Source: Streptococcus sp. D7B5 (GTDB taxonomy: Bacteria; Bacillota; Bacilli; Lactobacillales; Streptococcaceae). From it: a stretch of 64,000 bases of DNA. Below the pieces are notes generated by a model. That model was not told where the DNA came from. It worked only from the letters and a program-made list of their open reading frames with translations, and ran no database searches. The DNA is taken from contig NZ_CP121467.1 of assembly GCF_029691405.1 (NCBI RefSeq), forward strand, positions 372,001 to 436,000. The letters run 5' to 3'. The translations under genes and the position numbers were made by a program. This document shows positions 21,500 through 30,876 of this stretch, in pieces. Positions within the stretch are counted from its first letter, which is position 1. Every line of letters starts with the position of its first letter.

Positions 21500-22344
21500 T
21501 ATTTATATTTATCCTCCAATTGACTCATCCAGATACCAAGCCAAATGCCAAGCGCAAAGAAGAAGGCGACGAGAACATAGCTCACAATAGAAAGTCCAGT
21601 GTATTGGATACTTTCAGCACTTCCAGCATTTGGAATCAAAATCAAGAGGGTGCTTGACAGCACAATCCCAATAATAAAGTGATAAACACGGGAGTGGTAG
21701 TTGTTCAAGGCGTGGTCCATTAATTTTGAAAAAATGATGAGTGTTGCTCCTGCACCAATCCCAATAGGAAGGAAGGTTCCGAATAAATCAAAGGTCTTAA
21801 AGCCAGTTAGCATTGGAGCGTACAGCCCTAAAATCAAGAGTAGGTTTGACGGACTTAAACCAGGCACCAAGACACCTAGAGCTAAAAGAGCACCCGCTAA
21901 GATGAAACTAGCGAAACCAGCACTGAGAGAACCAACAACAAAATTTAGCGCGTAGAGCCCGACACCTGAAAGGATAAAGGTGGTCCAGAACCAGACTAGG
22001 TCAATCTTATCCCGATCAGATTCTCGAGTAGATTCTTTAAGGAGGCTAGGCACTGTACCGATGATAGCTCCAGCAAAACTCCATAAAACATAGACTTGGT
22101 AATTTGCTAGCAGATACTCGATTGGATAAGAAAACAAACCAATGCCTAGCAACATCCCAATTGCTACTGGAATAAAGTATAGGACATTCGCTTTAAAATC
22201 TTTAAAGGGATGAGCCAGAAAAGAAATCATTCGCTCGTAAATTCCCAAAATAGCTGCCAGAACACCACCAGAAATTCCAGGTAGGATAAATCCTAAGGCG
22301 ATGATGATTCCCTTAATAACTCTTGCAATCCATGAAAACATCAT
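21499..22344 (-). CDS. popT: DUF368 membrane protein, probable polyprenyl-phosphate transporter (PopT type)
   Basis: A 281-residue membrane protein with about eight to nine helices. The repeated family motifs are PGISGGVLAAILGIYE (N-terminal) and PGLSPSNLLLILGLY (central), which mark DUF368. Recent work assigned this family as undecaprenyl-phosphate flippases (PopT) that recycle the lipid carrier for cell wall and teichoic acid. That role would suit a neighbour of a GH25 muramidase but is inferred here. Start may be 22344 or the next ATG at 22341. Confidence 0.85.
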   Translation of the reverse strand: MMFSWIARVIKGIIIALGFILPGISGGVLAAILGIYERMISFLAHPFKDFKANVLYFIPVAIGMLLGIGLFSYPIEYLLANYQVYVLWSFAGAIIGTVPSLLKESTRESDRDKIDLVWFWTTFILSGVGLYALNFVVGSLSAGFASFILAGALLALGVLVPGLSPSNLLLILGLYAPMLTGFKTFDLFGTFLPIGIGAGATLIIFSKLMDHALNNYHSRVYHFIIGIVLSSTLLILIPNAGSAESIQYTGLSIVSYVLVAFFFALGIWLGIWMSQLEDKYK

Positions 22345-22406
22345 AAAATCCTCAATTTCATAAAATTCTTCTCTATTCTATCAATTATAACACAGACGGC
22401 AAAAAA

Positions 22407-22447
22407 ATGAAAAAACAAGTGAAAAAGTTACGATTTTCACTTGTTTT
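22407..22447 (-). terminator. Terminator after the GH25 gene
   Basis: 14-bp stem AAAACAAGTGAAAA / TTTTCACTTGTTTT with an eight-base loop and flanking A-run (U in the minus-strand RNA). It overlaps the stop codon of the muramidase gene. Confidence 0.9.
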
Positions 22448-23246
22448 ATGGTCTTAAAAATAGTTTTCTGAAGGTTTCTTCTTTTTCCTTCAAGGTAGAA
22501 ATCAGGTTAATATCTAAATGATGTTCAAATCCAGCAATTCTTCCTTTTGAAGTATACTGATGGAGGTCATAGTCTAAATCTGTATTAGGCGTGGTTTCAA
22601 AGTAGCCTGAATTCGTTCCATAAGATGGAATCCAGACAGCAGAGAACTTATCTGTATTGATACTATGCTCTTGCATAAAATAAACACCGATGTAAATTCC
22701 GATATTTTTGGCGCCAAGGGCTTCTAGTTTAGCCCTAAAAGCTTCAACACCTTCATTCATATCGGACATTGTTTTTTCTTCAACATCGAGCCAATAGTAA
22801 CTAGGGTTGTATGGAGAAGCAGCATTGTAGAAAACCTCAGCAGCTTTTTCCATTTCTTTCTTACTAGTACCTGCTAGATAGGCATAAACAGCAACTGGAA
22901 CATTCCGTTTTTGAAATTCTGAAATATGATTTATATAGGCTTTATCGACACCATTGGCATAGGCGGCATTATTTGTTTCAGTATGCTGACCCCCATTGTG
23001 GACACGAACAATAACACCAGAAATATTTTGAGATAAGGTATCGTAGTTGATTTCCTCAGGTATTTGCCAGCCAGAGACGTCAATAATAGGTTTGTCAAGA
23101 TTATGCAAGGCCTGATTTTCAACCTGGACTGCATTGGGTTTTGACTTGATAGGATGGTCTTCATAAGTTGGTCTATTGAGGATCAAAATAGCTATAAATA
23201 TAGTAAATAAAGTAAAAATAATAGCTGGATGAATCTTTTTTCTCAT
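22446..23246 (-). CDS. Membrane-anchored GH25 family muramidase (lysozyme-like)
   Basis: A 266-residue protein with a single N-terminal membrane helix (about 8-24) and no cleavable signal, so the domain faces the cell wall. GH25 features: IIDVSGWQ with the conserved Asp near residue 56, RVHNGG, and the catalytic YYWLDVEE (Asp-Val-Glu, about 154-161), then YIGVYF and a final LDYDLHQYTSKGRIAG. Expected to cut peptidoglycan between MurNAc and GlcNAc. No choline-binding repeats are present. It lies upstream of the PopT-type gene on the same strand, with a terminator between. Confidence 0.9.
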   Translation of the reverse strand: MRKKIHPAIIFTLFTIFIAILILNRPTYEDHPIKSKPNAVQVENQALHNLDKPIIDVSGWQIPEEINYDTLSQNISGVIVRVHNGGQHTETNNAAYANGVDKAYINHISEFQKRNVPVAVYAYLAGTSKKEMEKAAEVFYNAASPYNPSYYWLDVEEKTMSDMNEGVEAFRAKLEALGAKNIGIYIGVYFMQEHSINTDKFSAVWIPSYGTNSGYFETTPNTDLDYDLHQYTSKGRIAGFEHHLDINLISTLKEKEETFRKLFLRP

Positions 23247-23361
23247 ATTTAAATAGTTTAACGTAAATAGACAAAAAAATCAAAGAAAACATCGGAAAAA
23301 GTGAATATATGGGCGTCTTCTCCCTATTTTTCTGTTTGTTTACTCCTAAGAAACTAAATTA

Positions 23362-23370
23362 TGGTATAAT
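23362..23370 (+). promoter_or_regulatory. Extended -10 promoter of the glmU operon
   Basis: TGGTATAAT at 23362-23370, 31 bp before the glmU ATG. The shared 155-bp spacer also serves the divergent muramidase gene. Confidence 0.62.
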
Positions 23371-23386
23371 ATAAGGGAATTTCTAG

Positions 23387-24781
<1,395 letters not shown>

Positions 24782-24790
24782 GAGTTTGTC

Positions 24791-25336
24791 ATGGAATTTG
24801 AAGAAAAAACGATTAGTCGGAAGGAAATCTATCAAGGTCCTATTTTCAAACTAGTACAAGACCAGGTGGAACTACCAGAAGGAAAGGGCACTGCCCAACG
24901 TGACTTGATTTTTCACAATGGAGCTGTTTGTGTACTAGCCGTGACAGCTGAGGACAAAATCGTTCTCGTTAAGCAATACCGAAAGGCTATCGAGGCGGTT
25001 TCTTATGAGATTCCTGCTGGTAAACTAGAACTTGGTGAAAATGCTGATCCAATGGCAGCGGCGCTTCGTGAATTGGAAGAAGAAGTTGCCTACACTGGTA
25101 AGTTAGAACTGTTGTACGATTTCTATTCTGCGATTGGATTTTGTAATGAAAAACTAAAACTCTACCTCGCTAGTGATTTGGTCAAGGTGGAAAATCCTCG
25201 CCCACAAGATGATGATGAAACTTTGGAAGTCCTAGAAGTAAGCCTAGAGGAAGCCAAAAACCTGATCCAGTCAGGTCATATCTGTGATGCCAAAACTATT
25301 ATGGCGATCCAGTACTGGGAACTACAAAAGAAATAG
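24791..25336 (+). CDS. nudF: ADP-ribose pyrophosphatase (Nudix hydrolase)
   Basis: A 181-residue cytoplasmic hydrolase. The Nudix box runs [20 protein letters not shown] then EEV (about 77-99), with the catalytic RELEEE core. N-terminal [19 protein letters not shown] is typical of ADP-ribose pyrophosphatases. It lies 9 bp after glmU, in the same operon. Its role is turnover of ADP-ribose or related nucleotide sugars. Confidence 0.92.
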   Translation: MEFEEKTISRKEIYQGPIFKLVQDQVELPEGKGTAQRDLIFHNGAVCVLAVTAEDKIVLVKQYRKAIEAVSYEIPAGKLELGENADPMAAALRELEEEVAYTGKLELLYDFYSAIGFCNEKLKLYLASDLVKVENPRPQDDDETLEVLEVSLEEAKNLIQSGHICDAKTIMAIQYWELQKK

Positions 25337-25347
25337 AGGAGCAACCC

Positions 25348-25659
25348 ATGGGAAAACCTTTATTAACAGACGAAATGATTGAACGTGCCAATCGTGGTGA
25401 GAAAATCTCAGGACCACCTCTTCAAGATGATGAGGAAACAAAGATCCTACCAACGTCTTCACAATATTTTGGTTATTCACGTTCTAGAGACCACGGTTTT
25501 AGTCAAGATACACTTACAATCGAAGTAGAGCCAACGATTCATAAGAGCCGCCGCATTGAGAACACCAAGAGAAATGTTTTTAATTCGAAACTCAATCGCA
25601 TCTTGTTTGCAGTCATTATACTCTTGATTTTGTTAATTTTAGCGATGAAACTCTTGTAA
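25348..25659 (+). CDS. macP: MacP, membrane cofactor of class A penicillin-binding protein PBP2a
   Basis: A 103-residue bitopic protein: soluble N-terminus and one C-terminal membrane helix (about 83-102). In pneumococcus MacP is an StkP kinase substrate needed for PBP2a activity at the division site; the phospho-Thr region corresponds to DDEET (Thr31) here. Conserved order glmU-nudF-macP-mtnN supports the assignment. SD GAGGAG 9 bp before ATG. Confidence 0.88.
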   Translation: MGKPLLTDEMIERANRGEKISGPPLQDDEETKILPTSSQYFGYSRSRDHGFSQDTLTIEVEPTIHKSRRIENTKRNVFNSKLNRILFAVIILLILLILAMKLL

Positions 25660-25674
25660 TTGAAAGGACATGAA

Positions 25675-26367
25675 ATGAAAATTGGAATCATTGCTGCCAT
25701 GCCGGAAGAGCTCCTATATTTGACTCAGAATTTGGACAAACCTCAAGAAGTCCAAGTCCTCGGAAATACTTACTACACAGGTCTTATTGGTAAGACAGAA
25801 GTTGTCCTAGTTCAGAGTGGAATTGGGAAAGTTATGTCAGCTATGAGTGTAGCTGTTCTAGCTGACCATTTTCAGGTAGAAGCTATCATCAACACAGGAT
25901 CAGCAGGTGCTCTAGCAGAAGGGATTGCTGTTGGTGATGTCGTGATTGCAGATAGACTAGCATACCATGATGTGGATGTGACTGCTTTTGGTTATGCTTA
26001 TGGCCAAATGGCTGGTCAACCTCTGTACTTTGAATCAGATAAGAAATTTATCGCTAGGATTAAAGAAAACTTATTTCAGTTAGTGCAGACATGGCACCTA
26101 GGCTTGATTGCTACAGGAGACAGTTTTATAGCTGGAGATGATAAGATTGCTAGTATCAAATCCCACTTCCCTGATGTTTTAGCAGTTGAAATGGAAGGGG
26201 CTGCTATTGCACAAGCGGCTCAGTCTCTTAATTTACCGTTCCTAGTCATTCGTGCTATGAGTGACAATGCCAATCACGAAGCCTCTATCTCTTTTGATGA
26301 GTTTATTATCGAAGCTGGACATCGTTCTGCCCAAGTCTTACTAGCCTTTTTAAAGGCCTTGGATTAA
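25675..26367 (+). CDS. mtnN: 5'-methylthioadenosine/S-adenosylhomocysteine nucleosidase
   Basis: A 230-residue Pfs enzyme that splits adenine from MTA and SAH, recycling methyl-donor by-products and feeding LuxS. Motifs: MKIGIIAAMPEEL, NTGSAGAL, DVDVTAFGY, and the purine site VEMEGAAIAQ with the catalytic Asp in RAMSDNAN. ATG 25675 is chosen over the in-frame TTG at 25660, since the SD AAAGGAC sits between them. Last gene of the glmU operon. Confidence 0.95.
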   Translation: MKIGIIAAMPEELLYLTQNLDKPQEVQVLGNTYYTGLIGKTEVVLVQSGIGKVMSAMSVAVLADHFQVEAIINTGSAGALAEGIAVGDVVIADRLAYHDVDVTAFGYAYGQMAGQPLYFESDKKFIARIKENLFQLVQTWHLGLIATGDSFIAGDDKIASIKSHFPDVLAVEMEGAAIAQAAQSLNLPFLVIRAMSDNANHEASISFDEFIIEAGHRSAQVLLAFLKALD

Positions 26368-26375
26368 GCGGAAAT

Positions 26376-26404
26376 TTGACAGTTTATCTAGCTTATGATA
26401 AGAT
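26376..26404 (+). promoter_or_regulatory. Promoter of rocS
   Basis: TTGACA (26376-26381) and TGATAAGAT with TAAGAT at 26399-26404, 17-bp spacer; 40 bp before ATG 26444. Confidence 0.8.
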
Positions 26405-26443
26405 TTAAATAAAGAAAAGCTAGAAAACGTTTCAGAGGATATT

Positions 26444-26938
26444 ATGAGTATTGAAATGACCGTCAGTGAGATTGCAGAGGTTTTAGGACTATCTCGTCAA
26501 GCAATCAACAATCGTGTCAAAGAACTTCCAGAAGAGGACACGAAAAAAAATGACAAAGGTGTAACTGTAGTTACTCGAAGTGGCTTGATCAAGCTAGAAG
26601 AAATCTACAAAAAAACGATTTTTGAAGATGAACCAGTCAGTGATGATGTCAAACAACGTGAACTGATGGAAATCTTGGTCGATGAGAAAAACGCTGAAAT
26701 TCTTCGCTTGTACGAGCAGCTCAAAGCAAAAGACCGCCAGTTATCAGAAAAAGACGAACAGATGCGTATCAAAGACCGCCAGATTGCTGAAAAGGACAAA
26801 CAGTTGGACCAACAGCAACAGTTAACTCTTCAAGCCATGAAGGATCAAGAAACCTTGAAACTCGAGTTGGACCAAGCAAAAGAAGAAGTCCAAGCAACCA
26901 AAAAAGGCTTTTTTGCTCGCCTTTTTGGAGGAAAATAA
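26444..26938 (+). CDS. rocS: RocS, chromosome segregation regulator (DUF536-type)
   Basis: A 164-residue protein: N-terminal helix-turn-helix (about 5-50, EIAEVLGLSRQAINNRVKEL), a central coiled coil (about 75-150) with repeated KDRQ/EKDEQ segments, and a C-terminal amphipathic FFARLFGGK that in pneumococcal RocS binds the membrane. RocS links chromosome segregation to the capsule kinase CpsD and ParB system in pneumococcus. The same architecture and the place next to mtnN support the name. It has its own promoter and terminator. Confidence 0.87.
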   Translation: MSIEMTVSEIAEVLGLSRQAINNRVKELPEEDTKKNDKGVTVVTRSGLIKLEEIYKKTIFEDEPVSDDVKQRELMEILVDEKNAEILRLYEQLKAKDRQLSEKDEQMRIKDRQIAEKDKQLDQQQQLTLQAMKDQETLKLELDQAKEEVQATKKGFFARLFGGK

Positions 26939-26979
26939 AGAAGCTGTTTGGGTTACTCACTAACCTAATGGCTTCTTTT
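26937..26979 (+). terminator. Terminator after rocS
   Basis: Two-part stem: AAAGAAGC / GCTTCTTT outside and GGGTTA / TAACCT inside, followed by TTTTA. Confidence 0.86.
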
Positions 26980-27019
26980 ATTATTTATAGTTTATTTTGG
27001 GTAGTAATTGAGGTAAATA

Positions 27020-27610
27020 ATGGAAAAATTAAGAGATTATATCGCCTTTGATTTGGAATTCAATCAACACGAGGGGGTTACCCATTTAATTCAAGTATCA
27101 GCAGTCCATTTTCAAGATGGGCAAGAATGTGCTGCTTTTGACTCTTATGTTTATACTACAGCCCCATTGAAGAGTTTTATCAATGGTTTGACTGGAATCA
27201 CAGCTGAAACCTTGAAAGATGCGCCAAAGGTAGAACAAGTTTTAAAGGACTTTCAAGCATTTGTCGGTAACTTACCTATCGTTGGTTACAATGCAGCTAA
27301 GAGTGATTTGCCTATTCTCTTGGAGCATGGCATTGATTATCGTGACCAGTATAAGGTTGATCTATATGAGGAGGCTTTTGAACGCCGTAGTTCTGATCTA
27401 CACGGCATAGCCAATCTTAAATTGCAAACTGTTGCAAATTTTTTAGGCTTTCACAGGAAGTCTCATAACAGTTTAGAGGATGCCCGCATGACGGCGCGTG
27501 TTTACGAAGCTTTTTTGGAATCAGATGAAGGAAAGCTATTAATAGAAGACCAGAGTAGTTTTTCGATGAATCCTTTCGGTGGCTTAGATTTATCCCAATT
27601 TTTAGACTAG
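27020..27610 (+). CDS. DEDDh 3'-5' exonuclease (DnaQ-like)
   Basis: A 196-residue protein with the exonuclease motifs: ExoI FDLEF (Asp11, Glu13), ExoII around IVGYNAAKSDLPIL, ExoIII HNSLEDARMTA (His and Asp). Similar to the proofreading domain of DnaQ/PolC or to RNase T-type enzymes, but a free-standing protein. It is followed by the GDPD gene after 8 bp, so probably in an operon. Exact substrate unknown. Confidence 0.87.
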   Translation: MEKLRDYIAFDLEFNQHEGVTHLIQVSAVHFQDGQECAAFDSYVYTTAPLKSFINGLTGITAETLKDAPKVEQVLKDFQAFVGNLPIVGYNAAKSDLPILLEHGIDYRDQYKVDLYEEAFERRSSDLHGIANLKLQTVANFLGFHRKSHNSLEDARMTARVYEAFLESDEGKLLIEDQSSFSMNPFGGLDLSQFLD

Positions 27611-27618
27611 GAGTGCTT

Positions 27619-29382
27619 ATGAAACCTGAAAAACCTAAGAAGCTAGGTTTTAGGAAGATATACTATAACCTAGATAAGATTTTATTTCTATTTTTCTTGA
27701 TATTTATGATGGTTGAGTTTGTCTGGCTACCATTAAATTCATGGATTGCTGGCATCCTTCTGAGACAAACAGGTTACTTGTTTATCTCCTACAATAACTT
27801 TTGGGCGATTATACAAGGCTCGCCTTTTATCAGTTTAGCCTTTCTCATCTTAATTGCAATCAATCTCCTGGTTGCCTATTTCCAGATTTGTCTTTTGTTT
27901 ATAGGAGCTCGTCACCTTCTCTATCATGAAAAGAGAACTTTAATTGAGTACAGTAGAAAAGTATTTCACCAGAGTTTTCTATTCGTTAAGCGATTGAGCT
28001 TTTGTAAGATGGCCTTTGTCTTTTTTTACATTGCTTTGCTTTTCCCGTTCATCCGTAAGATTTTAAAAATCTACTACCTCAACAAGATTATTATCCCTGA
28101 TTTTATTGTGAATTATTGGGAAGGTAAACATTGGCTGGTAGGTCTGATGATCATAGCATCCGCTTGGATCTTTCTCTACATCTCTGTCCGATTTATGTTT
28201 GCCCTTCCTAAGATTCTCTTTGAAAGAAAGACCGTAAGAGAAGGTGTGAAATATAGTCTCCAAAAGACAAAGAAAAATGTCCTTTTCTTCTCTTGGCATC
28301 TCTTGCTCATTATCATTAAAACGTATCTTTTCTTCTTTGGTTTGTTAATTCCCTTGCTTTTTGCGCAAGCAGTGATGGATAATCTAACTCAAAAAGAATC
28401 CTTGATTCTCGGTGTAATTAATTTTGTCTTGATTAAAAATTTCCATTATATGACCCTTACTTATTTCCTAGTGAAGTTTGTTTCCTTCCTGACAGGAGAA
28501 GAACTAGAGATTATGCCAAGGCGAAAGAAAGATCATCTGATGAGATGGGGTGTCATGGGGTGTGCAAGCATCATCTTTGCCATAGAAGGCTACGTTTATC
28601 TGGAAACTCCAGATACCAATACACCTTTAGTGATTTCGCACAGAGGAGTAAGTAATAAAAACGGTGTTCAAAATACTGTGCAGTCTTTAGAAAAAACAGC
28701 TCAACTAAAACCAGATCTCATCGAAATGGATGTGCAGGAAACGAAAGACGGTCAGTTCGTGATGATGCACGATGCTAACCTCAAAAATTTAACAGGTATT
28801 AATGCTACACCGCAAGATTTGACTCTGGATGAATTAACAAATACAGATATTTACGAGAATGGTTATCAAACAAAGATTTCAAGCTTTGATGCCTATTTAG
28901 AGCGTGCAAATGCTTTAAACCAAAAATTGCTGATTGAGATTAAGACCAGTAAAAAAGATAGTCCGCAAATGATGGACCATTTCCTCGAAAAGTACGGAGC
29001 GACTATCAAGAAATATGGACACCAGATGCAATCGCTAGACTACCATGTGATTGATAAAGTGTTGACTTATGATTCTGAAATTCCAGTTTACTTTATTCTT
29101 CCCTATAACAGTATCTTCCCAAGAACCAAGGCAACTGGTTACACTATGGAGTACTCAACTTTGGACGAATACTTTGTCAATAAACTCTGGACAACTGATC
29201 AGAGACTCTATGTTTGGACCGTAAATGGTTCGGAGGCATTTGATAAAGCAGTTCGTCTCGGTGCAGATGGCATGATTACTGATGATCTTGAAATGGTCCA
29301 GTCACAAGTCACAATGGCTCAAGACGATCCGGAATATACGGAATTACTCTTAAAGAAAGCAATGGAATTCTTTGATTTCTAA
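27619..29382 (+). CDS. Membrane-bound glycerophosphodiester phosphodiesterase
   Basis: A 587-residue protein. Residues 1-320 form a membrane domain with about seven to eight helices (GDPD membrane domain type). Residues about 335-565 are the GDPD catalytic TIM barrel: VISHRGVSNKNGVQNT (His-Arg), LIEMDVQETKDGQFVMMHD (Glu, Asp, His) and LIEIKTS. The enzyme would hydrolyse glycerophosphodiesters outside or within the membrane, perhaps from lipid or teichoic-acid turnover. ATG 27619 follows AGGAGTGC; a GTG at 27613 lies in the SD. Confidence 0.9.
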   Translation: MKPEKPKKLGFRKIYYNLDKILFLFFLIFMMVEFVWLPLNSWIAGILLRQTGYLFISYNNFWAIIQGSPFISLAFLILIAINLLVAYFQICLLFIGARHLLYHEKRTLIEYSRKVFHQSFLFVKRLSFCKMAFVFFYIALLFPFIRKILKIYYLNKIIIPDFIVNYWEGKHWLVGLMIIASAWIFLYISVRFMFALPKILFERKTVREGVKYSLQKTKKNVLFFSWHLLLIIIKTYLFFFGLLIPLLFAQAVMDNLTQKESLILGVINFVLIKNFHYMTLTYFLVKFVSFLTGEELEIMPRRKKDHLMRWGVMGCASIIFAIEGYVYLETPDTNTPLVISHRGVSNKNGVQNTVQSLEKTAQLKPDLIEMDVQETKDGQFVMMHDANLKNLTGINATPQDLTLDELTNTDIYENGYQTKISSFDAYLERANALNQKLLIEIKTSKKDSPQMMDHFLEKYGATIKKYGHQMQSLDYHVIDKVLTYDSEIPVYFILPYNSIFPRTKATGYTMEYSTLDEYFVNKLWTTDQRLYVWTVNGSEAFDKAVRLGADGMITDDLEMVQSQVTMAQDDPEYTELLLKKAMEFFDF

Positions 29383-29419
29383 GAAAAAAAAAAGAGAAAC
29401 AGATGTTTCTCTTTTTTTG
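29383..29419. terminator. Bidirectional terminator between GDPD gene and ybaB
   Basis: Stem AAAAAGAGAAAC / GTTTCTCTTTTT with loop AGAT; A- and T-runs on both sides serve the two convergent genes. Confidence 0.9.
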
Positions 29420-29423
29420 TGGA

Positions 29424-29723
29424 TTAGAAAGGCAATTTTCCAGCGAAAGCACCGAGTTTCTTCTTAGTCGTTTCATCAATTTGCTCAAGAGCAGCGTTAA
29501 TTGCTTGCGCGGTCATATCTGAAAGTGTTTCGAGATCTTCTGAATCTACAACTGCTGGGTTGAAGTCAATGTTGACAACTTTTTTGTCACCAGTTAAGGT
29601 CGCTTGGACAAGCTCTTGAGCAGATTTTCCAACAAATTCCATGGTAGCGAGTTCTGCTTGGCTTTGTTCCATTTGTTTTTGAAGTTTTTGTGCTTGGCGC
29701 ATCATGTTTTGCATGTTCATCAT
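29424..29723 (-). CDS. ybaB: YbaB/EbfC family nucleoid-associated protein
   Basis: A 99-residue DNA-binding dimer: Met/Gln-rich N-terminal helix ([20 protein letters not shown]), then the core with [19 protein letters not shown] and [14 protein letters not shown]. No partner recR/dnaX is adjacent here. The first of several Met codons is taken as start; a few residues of uncertainty remain. Confidence 0.92.
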   Translation of the reverse strand: MMNMQNMMRQAQKLQKQMEQSQAELATMEFVGKSAQELVQATLTGDKKVVNIDFNPAVVDSEDLETLSDMTAQAINAALEQIDETTKKKLGAFAGKLPF

Positions 29724-29902
29724 GGCGGTTTACAGTTCCCTTTTTTCTATTATTTTTCTTTTTATTTTATCAATTTTAGGAGCAAAAGTCTATTATTTGT
29801 TTAATTCATTAGATATATGAACTTTTATAATGAGTCCCTTAAACAACTTTTAAGAAATTTACTATGCACACCTGGTATTCTTTGCGAAACAAATAAATTT
29901 CA

Positions 29903-29933
29903 TTTAAGTTTTCTTTAAGGATTCTATTATATT
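29903..29933 (+). promoter_or_regulatory. CiaR binding site and distal promoter of the tarIJ-licABC operon
   Basis: Perfect CiaR consensus TTTAAG-N5-TTTAAG: TTTAAG at 29903-29908 and 29914-29919 with spacer TTTTC, just upstream of an AT-rich -10 (TATTAT 29925-29930 or TATATT 29928-29933). In pneumococcus the lic operon is a known CiaR-activated target with such a repeat in place of a -35. Confidence 0.85.
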
Positions 29934-30112
29934 CTAGAGAACTCTATGTTAACCGAACGTTAAGCAGAAAATATAGAGGATAACCTAATTTTATTTCTTA
30001 ATTTGTTATAGTCTTTCCAGATTTAGTAACACATTGTTCACTTTTTACCTTTAATGGTGTGTTGATTAGACTAAATGACGCTCTGTCTTTTTTTCATGAT
30101 GGAGACAGATTG

Positions 30113-30121
30113 TGATATAAT
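30113..30121 (+). promoter_or_regulatory. Proximal promoter of tarI
   Basis: Extended -10 TGATATAAT at 30113-30121, about 43 bp before the tarI ATG. The 7-bp inverted repeat TCTGTCT/AGACAGA covers the -35 area. Confidence 0.7.
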
Positions 30122-30164
30122 AGATGGTAATGAGTTTTTTAGAATAAACTAAAGGAGAAAATAT

Positions 30165-30872
30165 ATGATCTATGCAGGAATCCTAGCCGGAGGAACTGGC
30201 ACACGCATGGGAATCAGTAATTTACCAAAACAATTCTTGGAGTTAGGTGATAGACCTATTTTGATCCACACAATCGAAAAATTTGTTTTGGAACCAAGTA
30301 TTGAAAAAATTGTAGTTGGAGTTCATGGAGATTGGGTGTCACACGCTGAGGACCTAGTTGATAAGTATCTTTCTCTCCACAAGGATCGCATCATCATTAC
30401 CAAGGGTGGTGCTGATCGCAATACCAGTATCGAGAAGATTATAGAAGCTATTAATGCCTATCGTCCAATCACTCCAGAAGATATCGTGATTACCCACGAC
30501 TCTGTTCGTCCCTTTATTACACTTCGCATGATTCAGGACAATATCAAACTGGCCCAAAATCATGATGCGGTTGACACAGTAGTAGAAGCAGTTGATACCA
30601 TTGTTGAAAGTACTAATGGTCAGTTTATCACTGATATTCCAAATCGTGCTCACCTCTATCAAGGTCAAACACCTCAGACATTCCGCTGCAAGGATTTCAT
30701 GGATTTGTATGGTTCCCTATCTGACCAAGAAAAGGAAATCCTGACGGATGCATGTAAGATTTTTGTTATCAAAGGGAAGGATGTTGCCCTAGCTAAAGGG
30801 GAATATTCAAATCTTAAAATCACAACTGTGACAGACTTGAAAATCGCGAAAAGCATGATTGAGAAAGACTAA
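30165..30872 (+). CDS. tarI: Ribitol-5-phosphate cytidylyltransferase
   Basis: A 235-residue IspD-family nucleotidyltransferase: GGTGTRMGISNLPKQFLELG (about 9-28) and GGADRNTSIEKIIEAI, with DSVRPF. It makes CDP-ribitol from CTP and ribitol-5-P for teichoic acid. First gene of tarI-tarJ-licA-licB-licC. SD AAAGGAG precedes ATG 30165. Confidence 0.94.
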   Translation: MIYAGILAGGTGTRMGISNLPKQFLELGDRPILIHTIEKFVLEPSIEKIVVGVHGDWVSHAEDLVDKYLSLHKDRIIITKGGADRNTSIEKIIEAINAYRPITPEDIVITHDSVRPFITLRMIQDNIKLAQNHDAVDTVVEAVDTIVESTNGQFITDIPNRAHLYQGQTPQTFRCKDFMDLYGSLSDQEKEILTDACKIFVIKGKDVALAKGEYSNLKITTVTDLKIAKSMIEKD

Positions 30873-30876
30873 GGCT

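Larger units (their letters stand above)
29724..30164. other. 441-bp intergenic region: ybaB start side and lic operon control region
   Basis: Contains no supported gene. It holds the CiaR repeat and distal promoter (29903-29933), a CTCTAT/ATAGAG stem (about 29942-29979), a long interrupted inverted repeat (ATTTAGT and AACACA at 30021-30033 against TGTGTT and ACTAAAT at 30058-30076), a short repeat TCTGTCT/AGACAGA (30082-30109) and the proximal promoter. A CiaR-driven RNA starting here would carry a structured leader of more than 200 nt. Confidence 0.7.

Noticed and set aside
29903-30110. A free-standing cia-dependent small RNA gene
   Set aside because: The CiaR site is perfect, but no compact terminator follows at csRNA length; the promoter is more simply that of tarIJ-licABC. 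Kept as a test in the findings.
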